A model generated the notes under the pieces. The model was given only the letters and a program-made list of their open reading frames with translations, was not told the DNA's origin and did not search any database. From assembly GCF_008000995.1 (NCBI RefSeq), contig NZ_CP042828.1, positions 806,001-870,000 on the forward strand: a stretch of 64,000 nt of DNA. The letters are read 5' to 3'. The position numbers and the translations under genes are program-made. The DNA is from Ruania zhangjianzhongii (GTDB lineage Bacteria; Actinomycetota; Actinomycetes; Actinomycetales; Beutenbergiaceae). Positions 1-10,421 of the stretch are shown here, one piece after another. Position 1 is the first letter of the stretch. Each line of letters starts with the position of its first letter.

Positions 1-1311
1 CGCAACGGTCAGCATGCCGACTTCCTGCAGCGAGCCCTGGTGGAGACCCTCGGGCTCGACGTCCGGATCGAGCCGATCGTGGCCGACGGGTCTGCCGGTG
101 CCAGTGGCTTCGGTGGACCGGGTGGCTCCGGTGGCGGATCCAGCGGCTTCGGCGGGCCCGGTGGACCAAGTGGCGGGGCCAGCGGTTCAGGCGGACCGGG
201 AGGGCCAGGTGGCGGGGCCGGCGGACCGGGAGGTCCGCCTGGGGGTGGGTCCGGCGCTGCTGGTCCGGTCGGGAGCGGTCCGGCGGCCAGCTGGGACACG
301 CCGGCTGCCCCGCCGGCGCAGGCCGACCCCTCCTGGGACCCGCCCGCGGCCTCGTCGCCGGGCGGCAGCCCATCGAGTGCGGCCGCGCCCCCGCCGCCCT
401 GGGACGTGACCGAGGAGGACCCCTCCGCAGACTCGGAGGGGGACAGAAACTCCGCAGCCGCACTGCCCGCCGCGGCGGAGCCGTCCGAATCCGGCTCCGC
501 GGGCGAGGCTGTCGCATGGAGTGCGGGGGAGGGAGCAGCCGCTTCGAGCTCACCCGAGGTGTCGCCCGGTTCGAGCCCGACGGACGCGGCGCCTGTTGCG
601 GGTCCGGCGGACGAGGCGACTGGACCGGGAACTACCGGCGGAGCATCACCCGCTGCCACTGCGCCGCCCTGGGATGAGCCGGCATCTCCGCCCGTAAGCG
701 CGGCGGCACCACCGGGTGCCGCACCCGGTGGAGGGGACGCTGCCACCGAAGCGGCTCCCGAGGCCGTCGGCGGGGACCCCACCAAGGATCCGGCCCCCGA
801 GGTCGTCGGCGGGGACCCCACCACGGACGCGGCTCCCGAGGCGGCCGATGCCGGCGAAGCTGGCGGACCCACTCGCGGTGCCTGGTCCGCGCCCGCCGCT
901 CCACCTGCCGCGCCCGGCACTCCACCTGCGGCATCCGACGTTCCACCTGCGGCACCGGACTGGGGTTCCCCCGAGCCCCCCTCGGCGCCGGGGCGGCCCC
1001 AAGAACCCCAGCATCCGGCGACGCCGAACCAGGCCGGCGACCCTCCGCCGTCGGGCCCTACCGCCAGCTCCACCTCGCCCCGAGAGCAGGCGCTCGCTGC
1101 CGCCCGCGAAGCACGCGGCGCCTCACTCTCCCGGCACACACCGGCGGCCAGCGCACCCGAGGCCCCGGACCCGGGCGCGGACTACGACCCGGACCCCGAC
1201 GATCCCGACATCGAGTCCACCGGTCTCGCGGGCGCGCCGCTGGTCGCGCGGCTGCTCGGCGGCACCGTGATCGACGAGATCCTCGAATCCCCTGAGGGCG
1301 GTGACCGGTGA
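1..1311 (+). CDS. dnaX: DNA polymerase III subunit gamma/tau, C-terminal part (5' end outside window)
   Basis: The frame is open from the first base, so the gene starts upstream. The first residues visible ([20 protein letters not shown]) look like the end of the conserved clamp-loader tau region, followed by IEPIVAD. About 330 residues of Gly/Pro/Ala-rich low-complexity linker follow, with a repeated unit ([18 protein letters not shown]). The C-terminus ends in [16 protein letters not shown], a tail I associate with actinobacterial DnaX. The protein belongs to the replisome clamp loader. Its stop overlaps the recR start (GTGA), the usual dnaX-recR arrangement in bacteria. The ATPase domain lies outside the window, so the call rests on the C-terminal tail and the recR neighbour. 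Confidence 0.88.
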   Translation, partial: RNGQHADFLQRALVETLGLDVRIEPIVADGSAGASGFGGPGGSGGGSSGFGGPGGPSGGASGSGGPGGPGGGAGGPGGPPGGGSGAAGPVGSGPAASWDTPAAPPAQADPSWDPPAASSPGGSPSSAAAPPPPWDVTEEDPSADSEGDRNSAAALPAAAEPSESGSAGEAVAWSAGEGAAASSSPEVSPGSSPTDAAPVAGPADEATGPGTTGGASPAATAPPWDEPASPPVSAAAPPGAAPGGGDAATEAAPEAVGGDPTKDPAPEVVGGDPTTDAAPEAADAGEAGGPTRGAWSAPAAPPAAPGTPPAASDVPPAAPDWGSPEPPSAPGRPQEPQHPATPNQAGDPPPSGPTASSTSPREQALAAAREARGASLSRHTPAASAPEAPDPGADYDPDPDDPDIESTGLAGAPLVARLLGGTVIDEILESPEGGDR

Positions 1312-1913
1312 ACGCATACGACGGCGTGGTCCAAGAACTGATCGACGAGCTCGGCCAGCTGCCGGGGGTCGGGCCCAAGAGTGCGCAGCGGATCGCGTTC
1401 TACATTCTCGGCGCCGACCCCGAACAGGTCCAGCGCCTCGCCACTGCGCTCACCGAGGTGAAGGCACGGGTCCGGTTCTGCGAGATCTGCGGGAACGTGT
1501 CCGAGGAGACCCAGTGCCGGATCTGCCGCGACCCGCGCCGCAACGCCGCCCTGCTCTGTGTGGTCGAGGAGCCCAAGGACGTCGTCGCGATCGAGCGCAC
1601 CCGGGAGTTCCGTGGCCGCTACCACGTGCTCGGCGGAGCGATCAACCCGATCGACGGCGTGGGCCCGGACGACTTGCGCATCCGGGAGCTGATGACCCGT
1701 CTGGCCGACGGCGAGGTCACCGAGATCATCATCGCCACCGACCCGAACGTCGAGGGCGAGGCGACCGCCACCTACCTGGCCCGGATGCTCCGGCCGATGG
1801 GGCTCACCGTGTCCCGGCTCGCTTCCGGACTGCCCGTCGGGGGAGACTTGGAGTACGCGGACGAGATCACCCTCGGCCGGGCGTTCGAAGGACGGAGGAG
1901 CATCGATGTCTGA
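1308..1913 (+). CDS. recR: Recombination mediator protein RecR
   Basis: 201 residues, normal RecR length. In order: a helix-hairpin-helix region ([17 protein letters not shown], about 18-34), a four-Cys zinc finger (C58, C61, C70, C73 in [17 protein letters not shown]), and a Toprim domain ([14 protein letters not shown], then [20 protein letters not shown]). RecR works with RecO and RecF to load RecA on gapped DNA. The GTG start at 1308 overlaps the dnaX stop by four bases, which argues for translational coupling. The stop overlaps the start of the next gene by eight bases. All expected motifs are intact. Confidence 0.97.
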   Translation: MNAYDGVVQELIDELGQLPGVGPKSAQRIAFYILGADPEQVQRLATALTEVKARVRFCEICGNVSEETQCRICRDPRRNAALLCVVEEPKDVVAIERTREFRGRYHVLGGAINPIDGVGPDDLRIRELMTRLADGEVTEIIIATDPNVEGEATATYLARMLRPMGLTVSRLASGLPVGGDLEYADEITLGRAFEGRRSIDV

Positions 1914-2484
1914 GGGACCGGAGCTGGACCAGGACCTGGTGGTGCTCGGCACGGCGCTGGCTGCAGCGTCCGAACAGTACCTGGAGACGGTGCGCAAGGT
2001 GGCCTCTGGGGACACTCCGGACGCTGCCATCCCGCTGCTGCTGCTTGCCGCCTCGGACCTCAGTGCCGCGGGTGCGCGCCTCGGCGCGATCGAGGACGTG
2101 GTGCCCGCGGAGCGGTTCGAGCCCGACGACGGCCCCGAGGTGGACATCGAGCCCCTGCGCGTCTCCCTCGCCAACGTGCTCGAAGGGATCGACGAGTACC
2201 ACGAGGTGGACGATCCCCTGGTGGGACCGCAGGTGAGCACCGAGAGTCTCAGCAACGATCTGGCCGACATCGCTCAGGCGCTCTCCGTGGGGCTGCGCCA
2301 CCACCGGGCCGGGCACGCCTCCGAAGCGCTGTGGTGGTGGCAGTTCTCCTATCTGTCCGAGTGGGGTGAGTCCGCTGCCAGCGCCACCCGGGTGCTGCTC
2401 GGCCTGATCGCCCATCTGCGCCTGGACGTGGACGACGAGGTGGCCGCCGAGGCGGAGTTCGACGCCTTGTACATCCCGGACTGA
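1906..2484 (+). CDS. DUF5063 family protein downstream of recR
   Basis: 192 residues, acidic, no membrane segment or signal peptide. The sequence is mostly helical ([19 protein letters not shown], then [17 protein letters not shown]) and resembles the DUF5063 family commonly found immediately after recR in actinobacteria. The ATG at 1906 lies inside the last codons of recR, preceded by a GGACGGAGGAG ribosome site, so the two are probably translated together. The function is unknown. Position suggests a link to replication/recombination, but that is only context. Confidence 0.8.
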   Translation: MSEGPELDQDLVVLGTALAAASEQYLETVRKVASGDTPDAAIPLLLLAASDLSAAGARLGAIEDVVPAERFEPDDGPEVDIEPLRVSLANVLEGIDEYHEVDDPLVGPQVSTESLSNDLADIAQALSVGLRHHRAGHASEALWWWQFSYLSEWGESAASATRVLLGLIAHLRLDVDDEVAAEAEFDALYIPD

Positions 2485-2553
2485 GCGGGGCGGCCGCTGC
2501 CGGCTGTGCGCGCTGATTCGGCGCCTAAGCCCGAGCGGTGGTAAGACTTCGCT

Positions 2554-3384
2554 GTGCCTGATCTCGCCGTGCTCAGCGAGTACTCGTTGACCCTTCCGGG
2601 GTCGGCGGGCCTTGAGCTGAGCGCGTGGACGTTGTTGCTGCTCGTGCTGGCGGGCCTGGCGGCAGGATTCGTGGACGCCGTGGTCGGTGGCGGCGGACTG
2701 ATCCAGCTGCCCACCCTCCTGCTCATCCCCGGGATCAGCCCGGTGCAGGCGCTGGCCACGAACAAGGTCGGCTCGATCCTGGGCACCTCCACCAGTGCGC
2801 TCACCTATTACCGGCGGATCCAGCCAGACCTGCGCACGGCCGCGCCGATGGCACTGGCTGCGCTGCTCGCGGCGATCGGCGGCGCCGCGCTGGCCGTGTA
2901 TCTCCCGGCGGAGGCACTGAAGCCGATCATCATCGTGGTGCTGGTCCTGGTGGCCATCTACGTGGTGGCCAAGCCCAAGGTCGGCACCGCCACCGAGCTG
3001 CGCTGGAGCGGGAACCACCACTACGGGATGGCGGTGCTGCTCGGTGCCGTGATCGGCCTCTACGACGGGCTGCTCGGGCCGGGCACCGGCAGCTTCCTGG
3101 TGATCGCGCTGGTGAGTGTGCTCGGCTACGCGTTCCTGCCGGCGTCCGCGTTGGCGAAGATCGTGAACTTCGCCACCAACCTGGGCGCGCTGGTGTTCTT
3201 CGTCCCGAACGGGGCGGTGCTCTGGGGCATCGGTCTGATGCTCGGGGTGGCGAACATGGTCGGTGCCTATCTTGGTGCGCGCACAGCGGTGGCCCGGGGC
3301 AGCCGGTTCATCCGGGTGGCGTTCGTGGTGGTGGTGACGGTGCTGATCGTGCGACTCGTCTGGGACGTGCTGCACGGCGGCTGA
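2554..3384 (+). CDS. TSUP family (TauE/SafE) membrane exporter
   Basis: 276 residues with about eight hydrophobic segments. The first half carries the family signature (AAGFVDAVVGGGGLIQLPTLL) and the second half the repeat-like GLYDGLLGPGTGSFL. TSUP proteins export sulfite, sulfonates or other small organic anions; the substrate cannot be told from sequence. The GTG start at 2554 lacks a strong Shine-Dalgarno, and no better start is near. The gene stands alone 69 bases after the DUF5063 gene and ends about 70 bases before the first IS110 insertion point. Confidence 0.9.
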   Translation: MPDLAVLSEYSLTLPGSAGLELSAWTLLLLVLAGLAAGFVDAVVGGGGLIQLPTLLLIPGISPVQALATNKVGSILGTSTSALTYYRRIQPDLRTAAPMALAALLAAIGGAALAVYLPAEALKPIIIVVLVLVAIYVVAKPKVGTATELRWSGNHHYGMAVLLGAVIGLYDGLLGPGTGSFLVIALVSVLGYAFLPASALAKIVNFATNLGALVFFVPNGAVLWGIGLMLGVANMVGAYLGARTAVARGSRFIRVAFVVVVTVLIVRLVWDVLHGG

Positions 3385-3457
3385 GTGCGCGGGGCGTGCG
3401 GGCGCGACATCTGCCCGGTCACCCGTTGGCCGCCCGCTCCGCCCGCCTGACGATCTG

Positions 3458-3674
3458 AGTAGTGGGGCTCGGCTGTCGCTGAGGCCCTTCCGGGCGGAAA
3501 ATCGGGTTGTGGTCGCCTGTTTACGTCGCGGTACTTTGGTGGTTGACGCCGTGTCTGAGTAGGACGCTGGGAGGTCGTTGTGGGCCCTTCATTGTTGCTT
3601 CGAGCACGCGGGTCAGATTCGTTGGTGCCTGATCCTCCCCGGGCGGCCACGCCTATCGGGTTCTCTGGTCAGAG
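3458..3674 (+). ncRNA. Candidate bridge-RNA region in IS110 left end (copy 1)
   Basis: IS110-group elements are known to encode a structured bridge RNA in the non-coding end upstream of the transposase, with loops that pair to target and donor DNA. This 217-bp left end holds three short matches of that type. TCTGAGTA at 3554-3561 equals the left target half. GGTACT at 3530-3535 is the reverse complement of the right target half AGTACC. CGGGTCAG at 3609-3616 equals the element's right end plus core. Transcription, folding and the exact RNA ends were not tested. I did not find an equally clear left-donor guide. Confidence 0.5.
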
Positions 3675-4958
3675 GTGGTGGTGGCGGTGTATGAGGAAGC
3701 TGATGATGGTGAGGTAGTTGTCGCGCGGGTGGCCGCGCTGGATGTGGGCAAGGCCGAGGTGGTCGCGTGTGTGCGGATCCCGGGTGAGTCGGGTCGGCGG
3801 GTCCAGGAGATCCAGTCTTATTCCACGATGACGGGCTCGTTGTTGGCGATGTGTGATCACTTCCGGTGCGAGCAGGTGTCTCTGGTGGTGATGGAGGCCA
3901 CCGGGGACTACTGGAAGGCCCCGTTCTATTTGCTGGAGCAGGCGGGGTTCACCGTGTGGGTGGTCAACGCTCGCGATGTCAAGCACCTGCCCGGGCGGGC
4001 CAAGACCGACAAGCTGGACGCGGCTTGGTTGTGCAAGGTTGCTGAGCGAAAGATGCTGCGACCGAGTTTCGTTCCACCGGCACCGATTCGGGTGCTGCGG
4101 GATCTGACGCGCTATCGGGTCGATCTGATTACCGCGCGCACGGCGGAGAAGCAGCGGGTGGAGAAGGTCCTCGATACTGCCGGGGTCAAGGTCTCGGTCG
4201 TGGCCTCGGATATCTTCGGGGTCTCCGGGCGAGCGATGCTGCACGCGCTCATCGATGGTCAGCGCGATCCGAAGGCTCTGGCCGAGTTGGCCAAAGGCAG
4301 CCTGCGAGGTTCAGCCAAGCGGGCCGCTCTGGAAGAGGCCTTCACGGCCAGGTTCTTCACCGACCACCATGCCTTCCTGCTGGCCACGATGATGTCCCGG
4401 GTGGAGCGTCTGGATGCTGATATCGCTGCCGTGGAGGCCAGGATCGAGGCCGAGCTGGTCCCTTTTGCCGATCAGGTCGCATCCCTGGATGAGATTCCCG
4501 GGATCGGACGCCATGCGGCCGCGGCGATCATCGCTGAGATCGGGGTGGACATGAGCCGCTTCCCCACCGCTGGGCACCTGTGCTCGTGGGCCCGATACGC
4601 CCCGGTCATCTCCCAGTCCGCGGGTAGGTCCCACGGCAAGAACGCCACCGGTAAAGGCGATCGATACCTCGCCCGCGCCCTGGGCGATGCGGCCGTGAAC
4701 GCGGCCCGGACCCACACCTTCCTCGGCGAGCGTTACCGCCGCCTGGCACGCCGGCGCGGGAAGTTGCGCGCCAACGTCGCCGTGGGACGCTCCATGCTCG
4801 TGATCATCTGGCACCTCCTGTCCGATCCCCAGGCCCGATTCAACGACCTCGGTCCGGACTACTACGAACAACGCATCCGCCCCGACCGGCGCCGCGACAA
4901 CCACGTCCGCGCCCTACAACAACTCGGCTACTACGTCACCCTCGAAGCCGCCGCCTGA
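3675..4958 (+). CDS. IS110-family transposase (DEDD recombinase), copy 1
   Basis: 427 residues. The N-terminal RuvC-like domain carries D23 (ALDVGK), E74 (VMEATGDYW) and D112/D115 (KTDKLDAAW). The C-terminal Transposase_20 part has a helix-hairpin-helix (IPGIGRHAAAAIIAEIG) and a serine-bearing stretch PVISQSAG with S315 as the likely nucleophile. The start at 3675 is GTG-like within AGAGGTGGTGGTGGCG. Compared with copy 2 there is one amino-acid difference, K318 to R (codon AGG versus AAG), three residues after S315. The enzyme catalyses RNA-guided insertion and excision in this family. Whether the R318 form is active is unknown. Confidence 0.95.
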   Translation: MVVAVYEEADDGEVVVARVAALDVGKAEVVACVRIPGESGRRVQEIQSYSTMTGSLLAMCDHFRCEQVSLVVMEATGDYWKAPFYLLEQAGFTVWVVNARDVKHLPGRAKTDKLDAAWLCKVAERKMLRPSFVPPAPIRVLRDLTRYRVDLITARTAEKQRVEKVLDTAGVKVSVVASDIFGVSGRAMLHALIDGQRDPKALAELAKGSLRGSAKRAALEEAFTARFFTDHHAFLLATMMSRVERLDADIAAVEARIEAELVPFADQVASLDEIPGIGRHAAAAIIAEIGVDMSRFPTAGHLCSWARYAPVISQSAGRSHGKNATGKGDRYLARALGDAAVNAARTHTFLGERYRRLARRRGKLRANVAVGRSMLVIIWHLLSDPQARFNDLGPDYYEQRIRPDRRRDNHVRALQQLGYYVTLEAAA

Positions 4959-5037
4959 AACCCACCAACCCACCCCAGCACCCGGGTCACGACCCCGGGC
5001 GAACCACCCTGCACACCGAACCTACGATTTTCGGGTC

Positions 5038-5099
5038 AGTACCGTTTGCACATCTGAGGGCCGAAACTTCGGTACTCCGATGTCCAGGAGGTACTCAGA
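5038..5099. repeat. 66-bp imperfect palindrome, left copy (interrupted by IS110 copy 1)
   Basis: The run from AGTACC (5038) to GGTACT (5095) is identical for 58 bp to 6273-6330 and lies in the same orientation. Adding the flanks TCTG (now at 3454-3457, left of the IS) and CAGA (5096-5099) gives a 66-bp element. Its ends are a perfect 10-bp inverted repeat (TCTGAGTACC / GGTACTCAGA). Inside there are further matched arms (CATCTGAG with CTCCGATG, one mismatch, and CCGAA with TTCGG), so the whole unit can fold as one long hairpin. The IS inserted at its left end. Confidence 0.85.
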
Positions 5100-5189
5100 T
5101 GGATTCGGCACCCGGCGGTGTTGCCAGTCAATCCACAACCCCGGCGGCTATCGCGGACCTGAGTGTGCCGACTGTGATGGCCTCACCTG

Positions 5190-6236
5190 ATGGACGACCT
5201 CACACGCAGTGAAAGCAGCGGCGGGCGCGATCGATCCGTCGAGGACGGTCCGATCGGCTCGGCAGCAGAGCACCTTCCGGCCGACCCGCACGGTTTGATC
5301 GCCTATGCGGATGCTCTGAGAGCTGGGCAGACCCGCACCCTCTATACCCTGAACCGTGCTGGCTCCCTGCACCGGATCTGGCCCGGGGTCTATCAGGATC
5401 TGGCCGCGGGGCGGGGCAATCGTCCCGGAGCGGAAGCCAAGGCGCTGAGCTATCGTCGGCGAGTTCTTGCCGCAGCGCGGCGGCTGCGCGACCCGGTGTT
5501 CACCTCGTGGTCGGCGGCTGCCCTGCTGCGACTGCCGATCATCGGGGACTGGCCGGAGGAGGTCTATGTCCTCTCCGGAAGCGCGACCGGTTCCCGGCGT
5601 GGCGCCATCGTCCGGGTGGCGACGCGCTCGGGGGCACCGGAGGTGCGGGTCGATGGGGTGCGGGTGACCTCGGTCGAGTACACGATTATCCAGCTGGCCC
5701 GGCACGCCCGGCTCGGTGCGGCCCTCGTCGCAGCCGACGCTGCGCTGCGCGATATGCCGTTCCTGGGCGAGCCGCCGCTGACTACGAGGACCAAGCTGTT
5801 CGAGATGCACGATCAGCTGCGGCCCTACCACCGCTCCCGGCGGGCAGAAGCTGTGCTGCACCGAGCCACGCACCTCTCGGGCAGTCCGCTGGAGACGGTG
5901 AGCCGGCTGGCCATGGAGGAACTGGGATTCGCAGCGCCGCTGCTCCAAGTGTGCATTCCGCTCGAAGGCTGGGCGGACGCTTACCTGGACTTCTACTGGG
6001 ACGATGATATCGGTGGTGAGTCCGACGGCGACAGCAAGTACACCGCTGGCGACGACAGCGCCGAGACCAGCGCGAGGCTGCTGGCGGAGAAGGCCCGTGA
6101 GGACGAGCTGCGGCGCCGGCTGAAGAAACTGGCCAGGTGGGGGTGGCGGGACGCCTGGACGGGCCGGCCGCTGGAACGCAAGCTGCTTCGTGTGGGTGTA
6201 CCCCGGGTGCGGCCCGCAGTTCCGCGATTCTGGTGA
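5190..6236 (+). CDS. AbiEi-like / DUF559-type protein with PD-(D/E)XK-like C-terminus
   Basis: 348 residues. The N-terminal half resembles the AbiEi-type antitoxin/winged-helix proteins common in actinobacteria (LRAGQTRTLYTLNRAGSLHR, then GVYQDL). The C-terminal half has a nuclease-like arrangement: SPLETVSRLAMEELG, a YLDFYW strand, then GESDGDSKY and an EKAREDEL helix. This resembles the VDF...EFDG..KY...EK.RE pattern of DUF559/Vsr-type folds. The usual acidic pair is partly changed (LDFYWDDD), so activity is uncertain. It is the only gene between the two 66-bp palindromes and the two IS110 copies. No partner toxin (AbiEii) is present. The exact function is unknown. Confidence 0.65.
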   Translation: MDDLTRSESSGGRDRSVEDGPIGSAAEHLPADPHGLIAYADALRAGQTRTLYTLNRAGSLHRIWPGVYQDLAAGRGNRPGAEAKALSYRRRVLAAARRLRDPVFTSWSAAALLRLPIIGDWPEEVYVLSGSATGSRRGAIVRVATRSGAPEVRVDGVRVTSVEYTIIQLARHARLGAALVAADAALRDMPFLGEPPLTTRTKLFEMHDQLRPYHRSRRAEAVLHRATHLSGSPLETVSRLAMEELGFAAPLLQVCIPLEGWADAYLDFYWDDDIGGESDGDSKYTAGDDSAETSARLLAEKAREDELRRRLKKLARWGWRDAWTGRPLERKLLRVGVPRVRPAVPRFW

Positions 6237-6268
6237 GTCGGCGATCTGAGTCGGCCATCGCGCTGCAG

Positions 6269-6330
6269 TCTGAGTACCGTTTGCACATCTGAGGGCCGAA
6301 ACTTCGGTACTCCGATGTCCAGGAGGTACT
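6269..6330. repeat. 66-bp imperfect palindrome, right copy (interrupted by IS110 copy 2)
   Basis: TCTGAGTACC starts at 6269 and the unit runs to GGTACT at 6325-6330. Its last four bases (CAGA) are displaced to 7911-7914 by the inverted IS110 copy. The inner 58 bp are identical to 5038-5095. Here the IS entered at the right end, so the two insertions sit on opposite, outward-facing arms of the same palindrome. Confidence 0.85.
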
Positions 6331-6409
6331 GACCCGAAAAGCGTAGGTTGGGTGTGCAGGGTGGTTCGCCCGGGGTCGTGACCCGGGTGTTGGGGTGGGT
6401 TGGTGGGTT

Positions 6410-7693
6410 TCAGGCGGCGGCTTCGAGGGTGACGTAGTAGCCGAGTTGTTGTAGGGCGCGGACGTGGTTGTCGCGGCGCCGGTCGGGGCGGATGCGTTGT
6501 TCGTAGTAGTCCGGACCGAGGTCGTTGAATCGGGCCTGGGGATCGGACAGGAGGTGCCAGATGATCACGAGCATGGAGCGTCCCACGGCGACGTTGGCGC
6601 GCAACTTCCCGCGCCGGCGTGCCAGGCGGCGGTAACGCTCGCCGAGGAAGGTGTGGGTCCGGGCCGCGTTCACGGCCGCATCGCCCAGGGCGCGGGCGAG
6701 GTATCGATCGCCTTTACCGGTGGCGTTCTTGCCGTGGGACTTACCCGCGGACTGGGAGATGACCGGGGCGTATCGGGCCCACGAGCACAGGTGCCCAGCG
6801 GTGGGGAAGCGGCTCATGTCCACCCCGATCTCAGCGATGATCGCCGCGGCCGCATGGCGTCCGATCCCGGGAATCTCATCCAGGGATGCGACCTGATCGG
6901 CAAAAGGGACCAGCTCGGCCTCGATCCTGGCCTCCACGGCAGCGATATCAGCATCCAGACGCTCCACCCGGGACATCATCGTGGCCAGCAGGAAGGCATG
7001 GTGGTCGGTGAAGAACCTGGCCGTGAAGGCCTCTTCCAGAGCGGCCCGCTTGGCTGAACCTCGCAGGCTGCCTTTGGCCAACTCGGCCAGAGCCTTCGGA
7101 TCGCGCTGACCATCGATGAGCGCGTGCAGCATCGCTCGCCCGGAGACCCCGAAGATATCCGAGGCCACGACCGAGACCTTGACCCCGGCAGTATCGAGGA
7201 CCTTCTCCACCCGCTGCTTCTCCGCCGTGCGCGCGGTAATCAGATCGACCCGATAGCGCGTCAGATCCCGCAGCACCCGAATCGGTGCCGGTGGAACGAA
7301 ACTCGGTCGCAGCATCTTTCGCTCAGCAACCTTGCACAACCAAGCCGCGTCCAGCTTGTCGGTCTTGGCCCGCCCGGGCAGGTGCTTGACATCGCGAGCG
7401 TTGACCACCCACACGGTGAACCCCGCCTGCTCCAGCAAATAGAACGGGGCCTTCCAGTAGTCCCCGGTGGCCTCCATCACCACCAGAGACACCTGCTCGC
7501 ACCGGAAGTGATCACACATCGCCAACAACGAGCCCGTCATCGTGGAATAAGACTGGATCTCCTGGACCCGCCGACCCGACTCACCCGGGATCCGCACACA
7601 CGCGACCACCTCGGCCTTGCCCACATCCAGCGCGGCCACCCGCGCGACAACTACCTCACCATCATCAGCTTCCTCATACACCGCCACCACCAC
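6410..7693 (-). CDS. IS110-family transposase (DEDD recombinase), copy 2
   Basis: 427 residues, identical to copy 1 except for K318 (SQSAGKSHGK) in place of R. The DEDD residues D23, E74, D112 and D115, the helix-hairpin-helix and S315 are all present, so this copy looks fully intact and is the better candidate for an active enzyme. It reads away from lysC and towards copy 1. Confidence 0.95.
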   Translation of the reverse strand: MVVAVYEEADDGEVVVARVAALDVGKAEVVACVRIPGESGRRVQEIQSYSTMTGSLLAMCDHFRCEQVSLVVMEATGDYWKAPFYLLEQAGFTVWVVNARDVKHLPGRAKTDKLDAAWLCKVAERKMLRPSFVPPAPIRVLRDLTRYRVDLITARTAEKQRVEKVLDTAGVKVSVVASDIFGVSGRAMLHALIDGQRDPKALAELAKGSLRGSAKRAALEEAFTARFFTDHHAFLLATMMSRVERLDADIAAVEARIEAELVPFADQVASLDEIPGIGRHAAAAIIAEIGVDMSRFPTAGHLCSWARYAPVISQSAGKSHGKNATGKGDRYLARALGDAAVNAARTHTFLGERYRRLARRRGKLRANVAVGRSMLVIIWHLLSDPQARFNDLGPDYYEQRIRPDRRRDNHVRALQQLGYYVTLEAAA

Positions 7694-7910
7694 CTCTGAC
7701 CAGAGAACCCGATAGGCGTGGCCGCCCGGGGAGGATCAGGCACCAACGAATCTGACCCGCGTGCTCGAAGCAACAATGAAGGGCCCACAACGACCTCCCA
7801 GCGTCCTACTCAGACACGGCGTCAACCACCAAAGTACCGCGACGTAAACAGGCGACCACAACCCGATTTTCCGCCCGGAAGGGCCTCAGCGACAGCCGAG
7901 CCCCACTACT
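7694..7910 (-). ncRNA. Candidate bridge-RNA region in IS110 left end (copy 2)
   Basis: This is the reverse-complement counterpart of 3458-3674, with the same guide-like segments. TCTGAGTA is read at 7814-7807, GGTACT at 7838-7833 and CGGGTCAG at 7759-7752 on the minus strand. I saw no base difference from copy 1 in this part, which fits selection to keep an RNA functional or simply a recent duplication. Confidence 0.45.
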
Positions 7911-7914
7911 CAGA

Positions 7915-8106
7915 CAGCCGTCTGCCGCCGGCGCCCGCCGCCCAGCCACCGCCGCAGCTGCACCCGCACCCGCACCCACACCCGCACCCGGCCCGCCGCC
8001 ACCGCCATGAGCACAAACTTCCCGGATGGCGGACGGCGAAGAGTCCACCCCTTGGTCCCCCTTAGAATCGAGTGTCTGACTCTCTAGCCCTCAACCCGGA
8101 GCGCCC
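7915..8106 (+). promoter_or_regulatory. lysC upstream region with TAGAAT -10 box and a short CACCCG repeat
   Basis: The region opens with small GC-rich repeats, including a run of about five CACCCG/CACCCA hexamers around 7960-7997. A -10-like TAGAAT lies at 8063-8068 with no convincing -35. An AACCCGGAGCG stretch just before the GTG at 8107 may act as ribosome site. No lysine riboswitch or leader peptide was recognised. Confidence 0.4.
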
Positions 8107-10415
<2,309 letters not shown>

Positions 10416-10421
10416 TCCGCT

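Larger units (their letters stand above)
3458..5037 (+). mobile_element. IS110-family insertion sequence, copy 1
   Basis: Boundaries were read by comparing this copy with the inverted copy at 6331-7910. The two agree from the AGT at 3458-3460 to the GGGTC ending at 5037, 1580 bp, and then flanks diverge. There are no terminal inverted repeats, as expected for IS110. The left junction reads TCTG/AGTAGTGG and the right junction CGGGTC/AGTACC. The uninterrupted target was therefore TCTGAGTACC, with the crossover core somewhere in AGT. The element has a 217-bp left non-coding end, one transposase gene and a 79-bp right end. Four single-base differences from copy 2 were seen: one in the gene and three in the right end. 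Confidence 0.9.
6331..7910 (-). mobile_element. IS110-family insertion sequence, copy 2 (inverted)
   Basis: 1580 bp, the reverse complement of 3458-5037 with four base differences noticed. Both junctions restore TCTGAGTACC when the element is removed (GGTACT at 6325-6330 joined to CAGA at 7911-7914). The transposase keeps K318. The right-end differences are a C/A next to the TTTTCGGG terminus plus two others, so the donor end is still recognisably the same. Confidence 0.9.

Noticed and set aside
3454-7914. A conventional composite transposon bounded by the two IS110 copies
   Set aside because: IS110 elements lack terminal inverted repeats and insert by site-specific recombination. Each junction is explained by independent insertion into a palindrome arm, so no joint transposition needs to be assumed.
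7960-7997. Lysine riboswitch before lysC
   Set aside because: The region holds CACCCG repeats and GC-rich sequence, with none of the conserved L-box helices.
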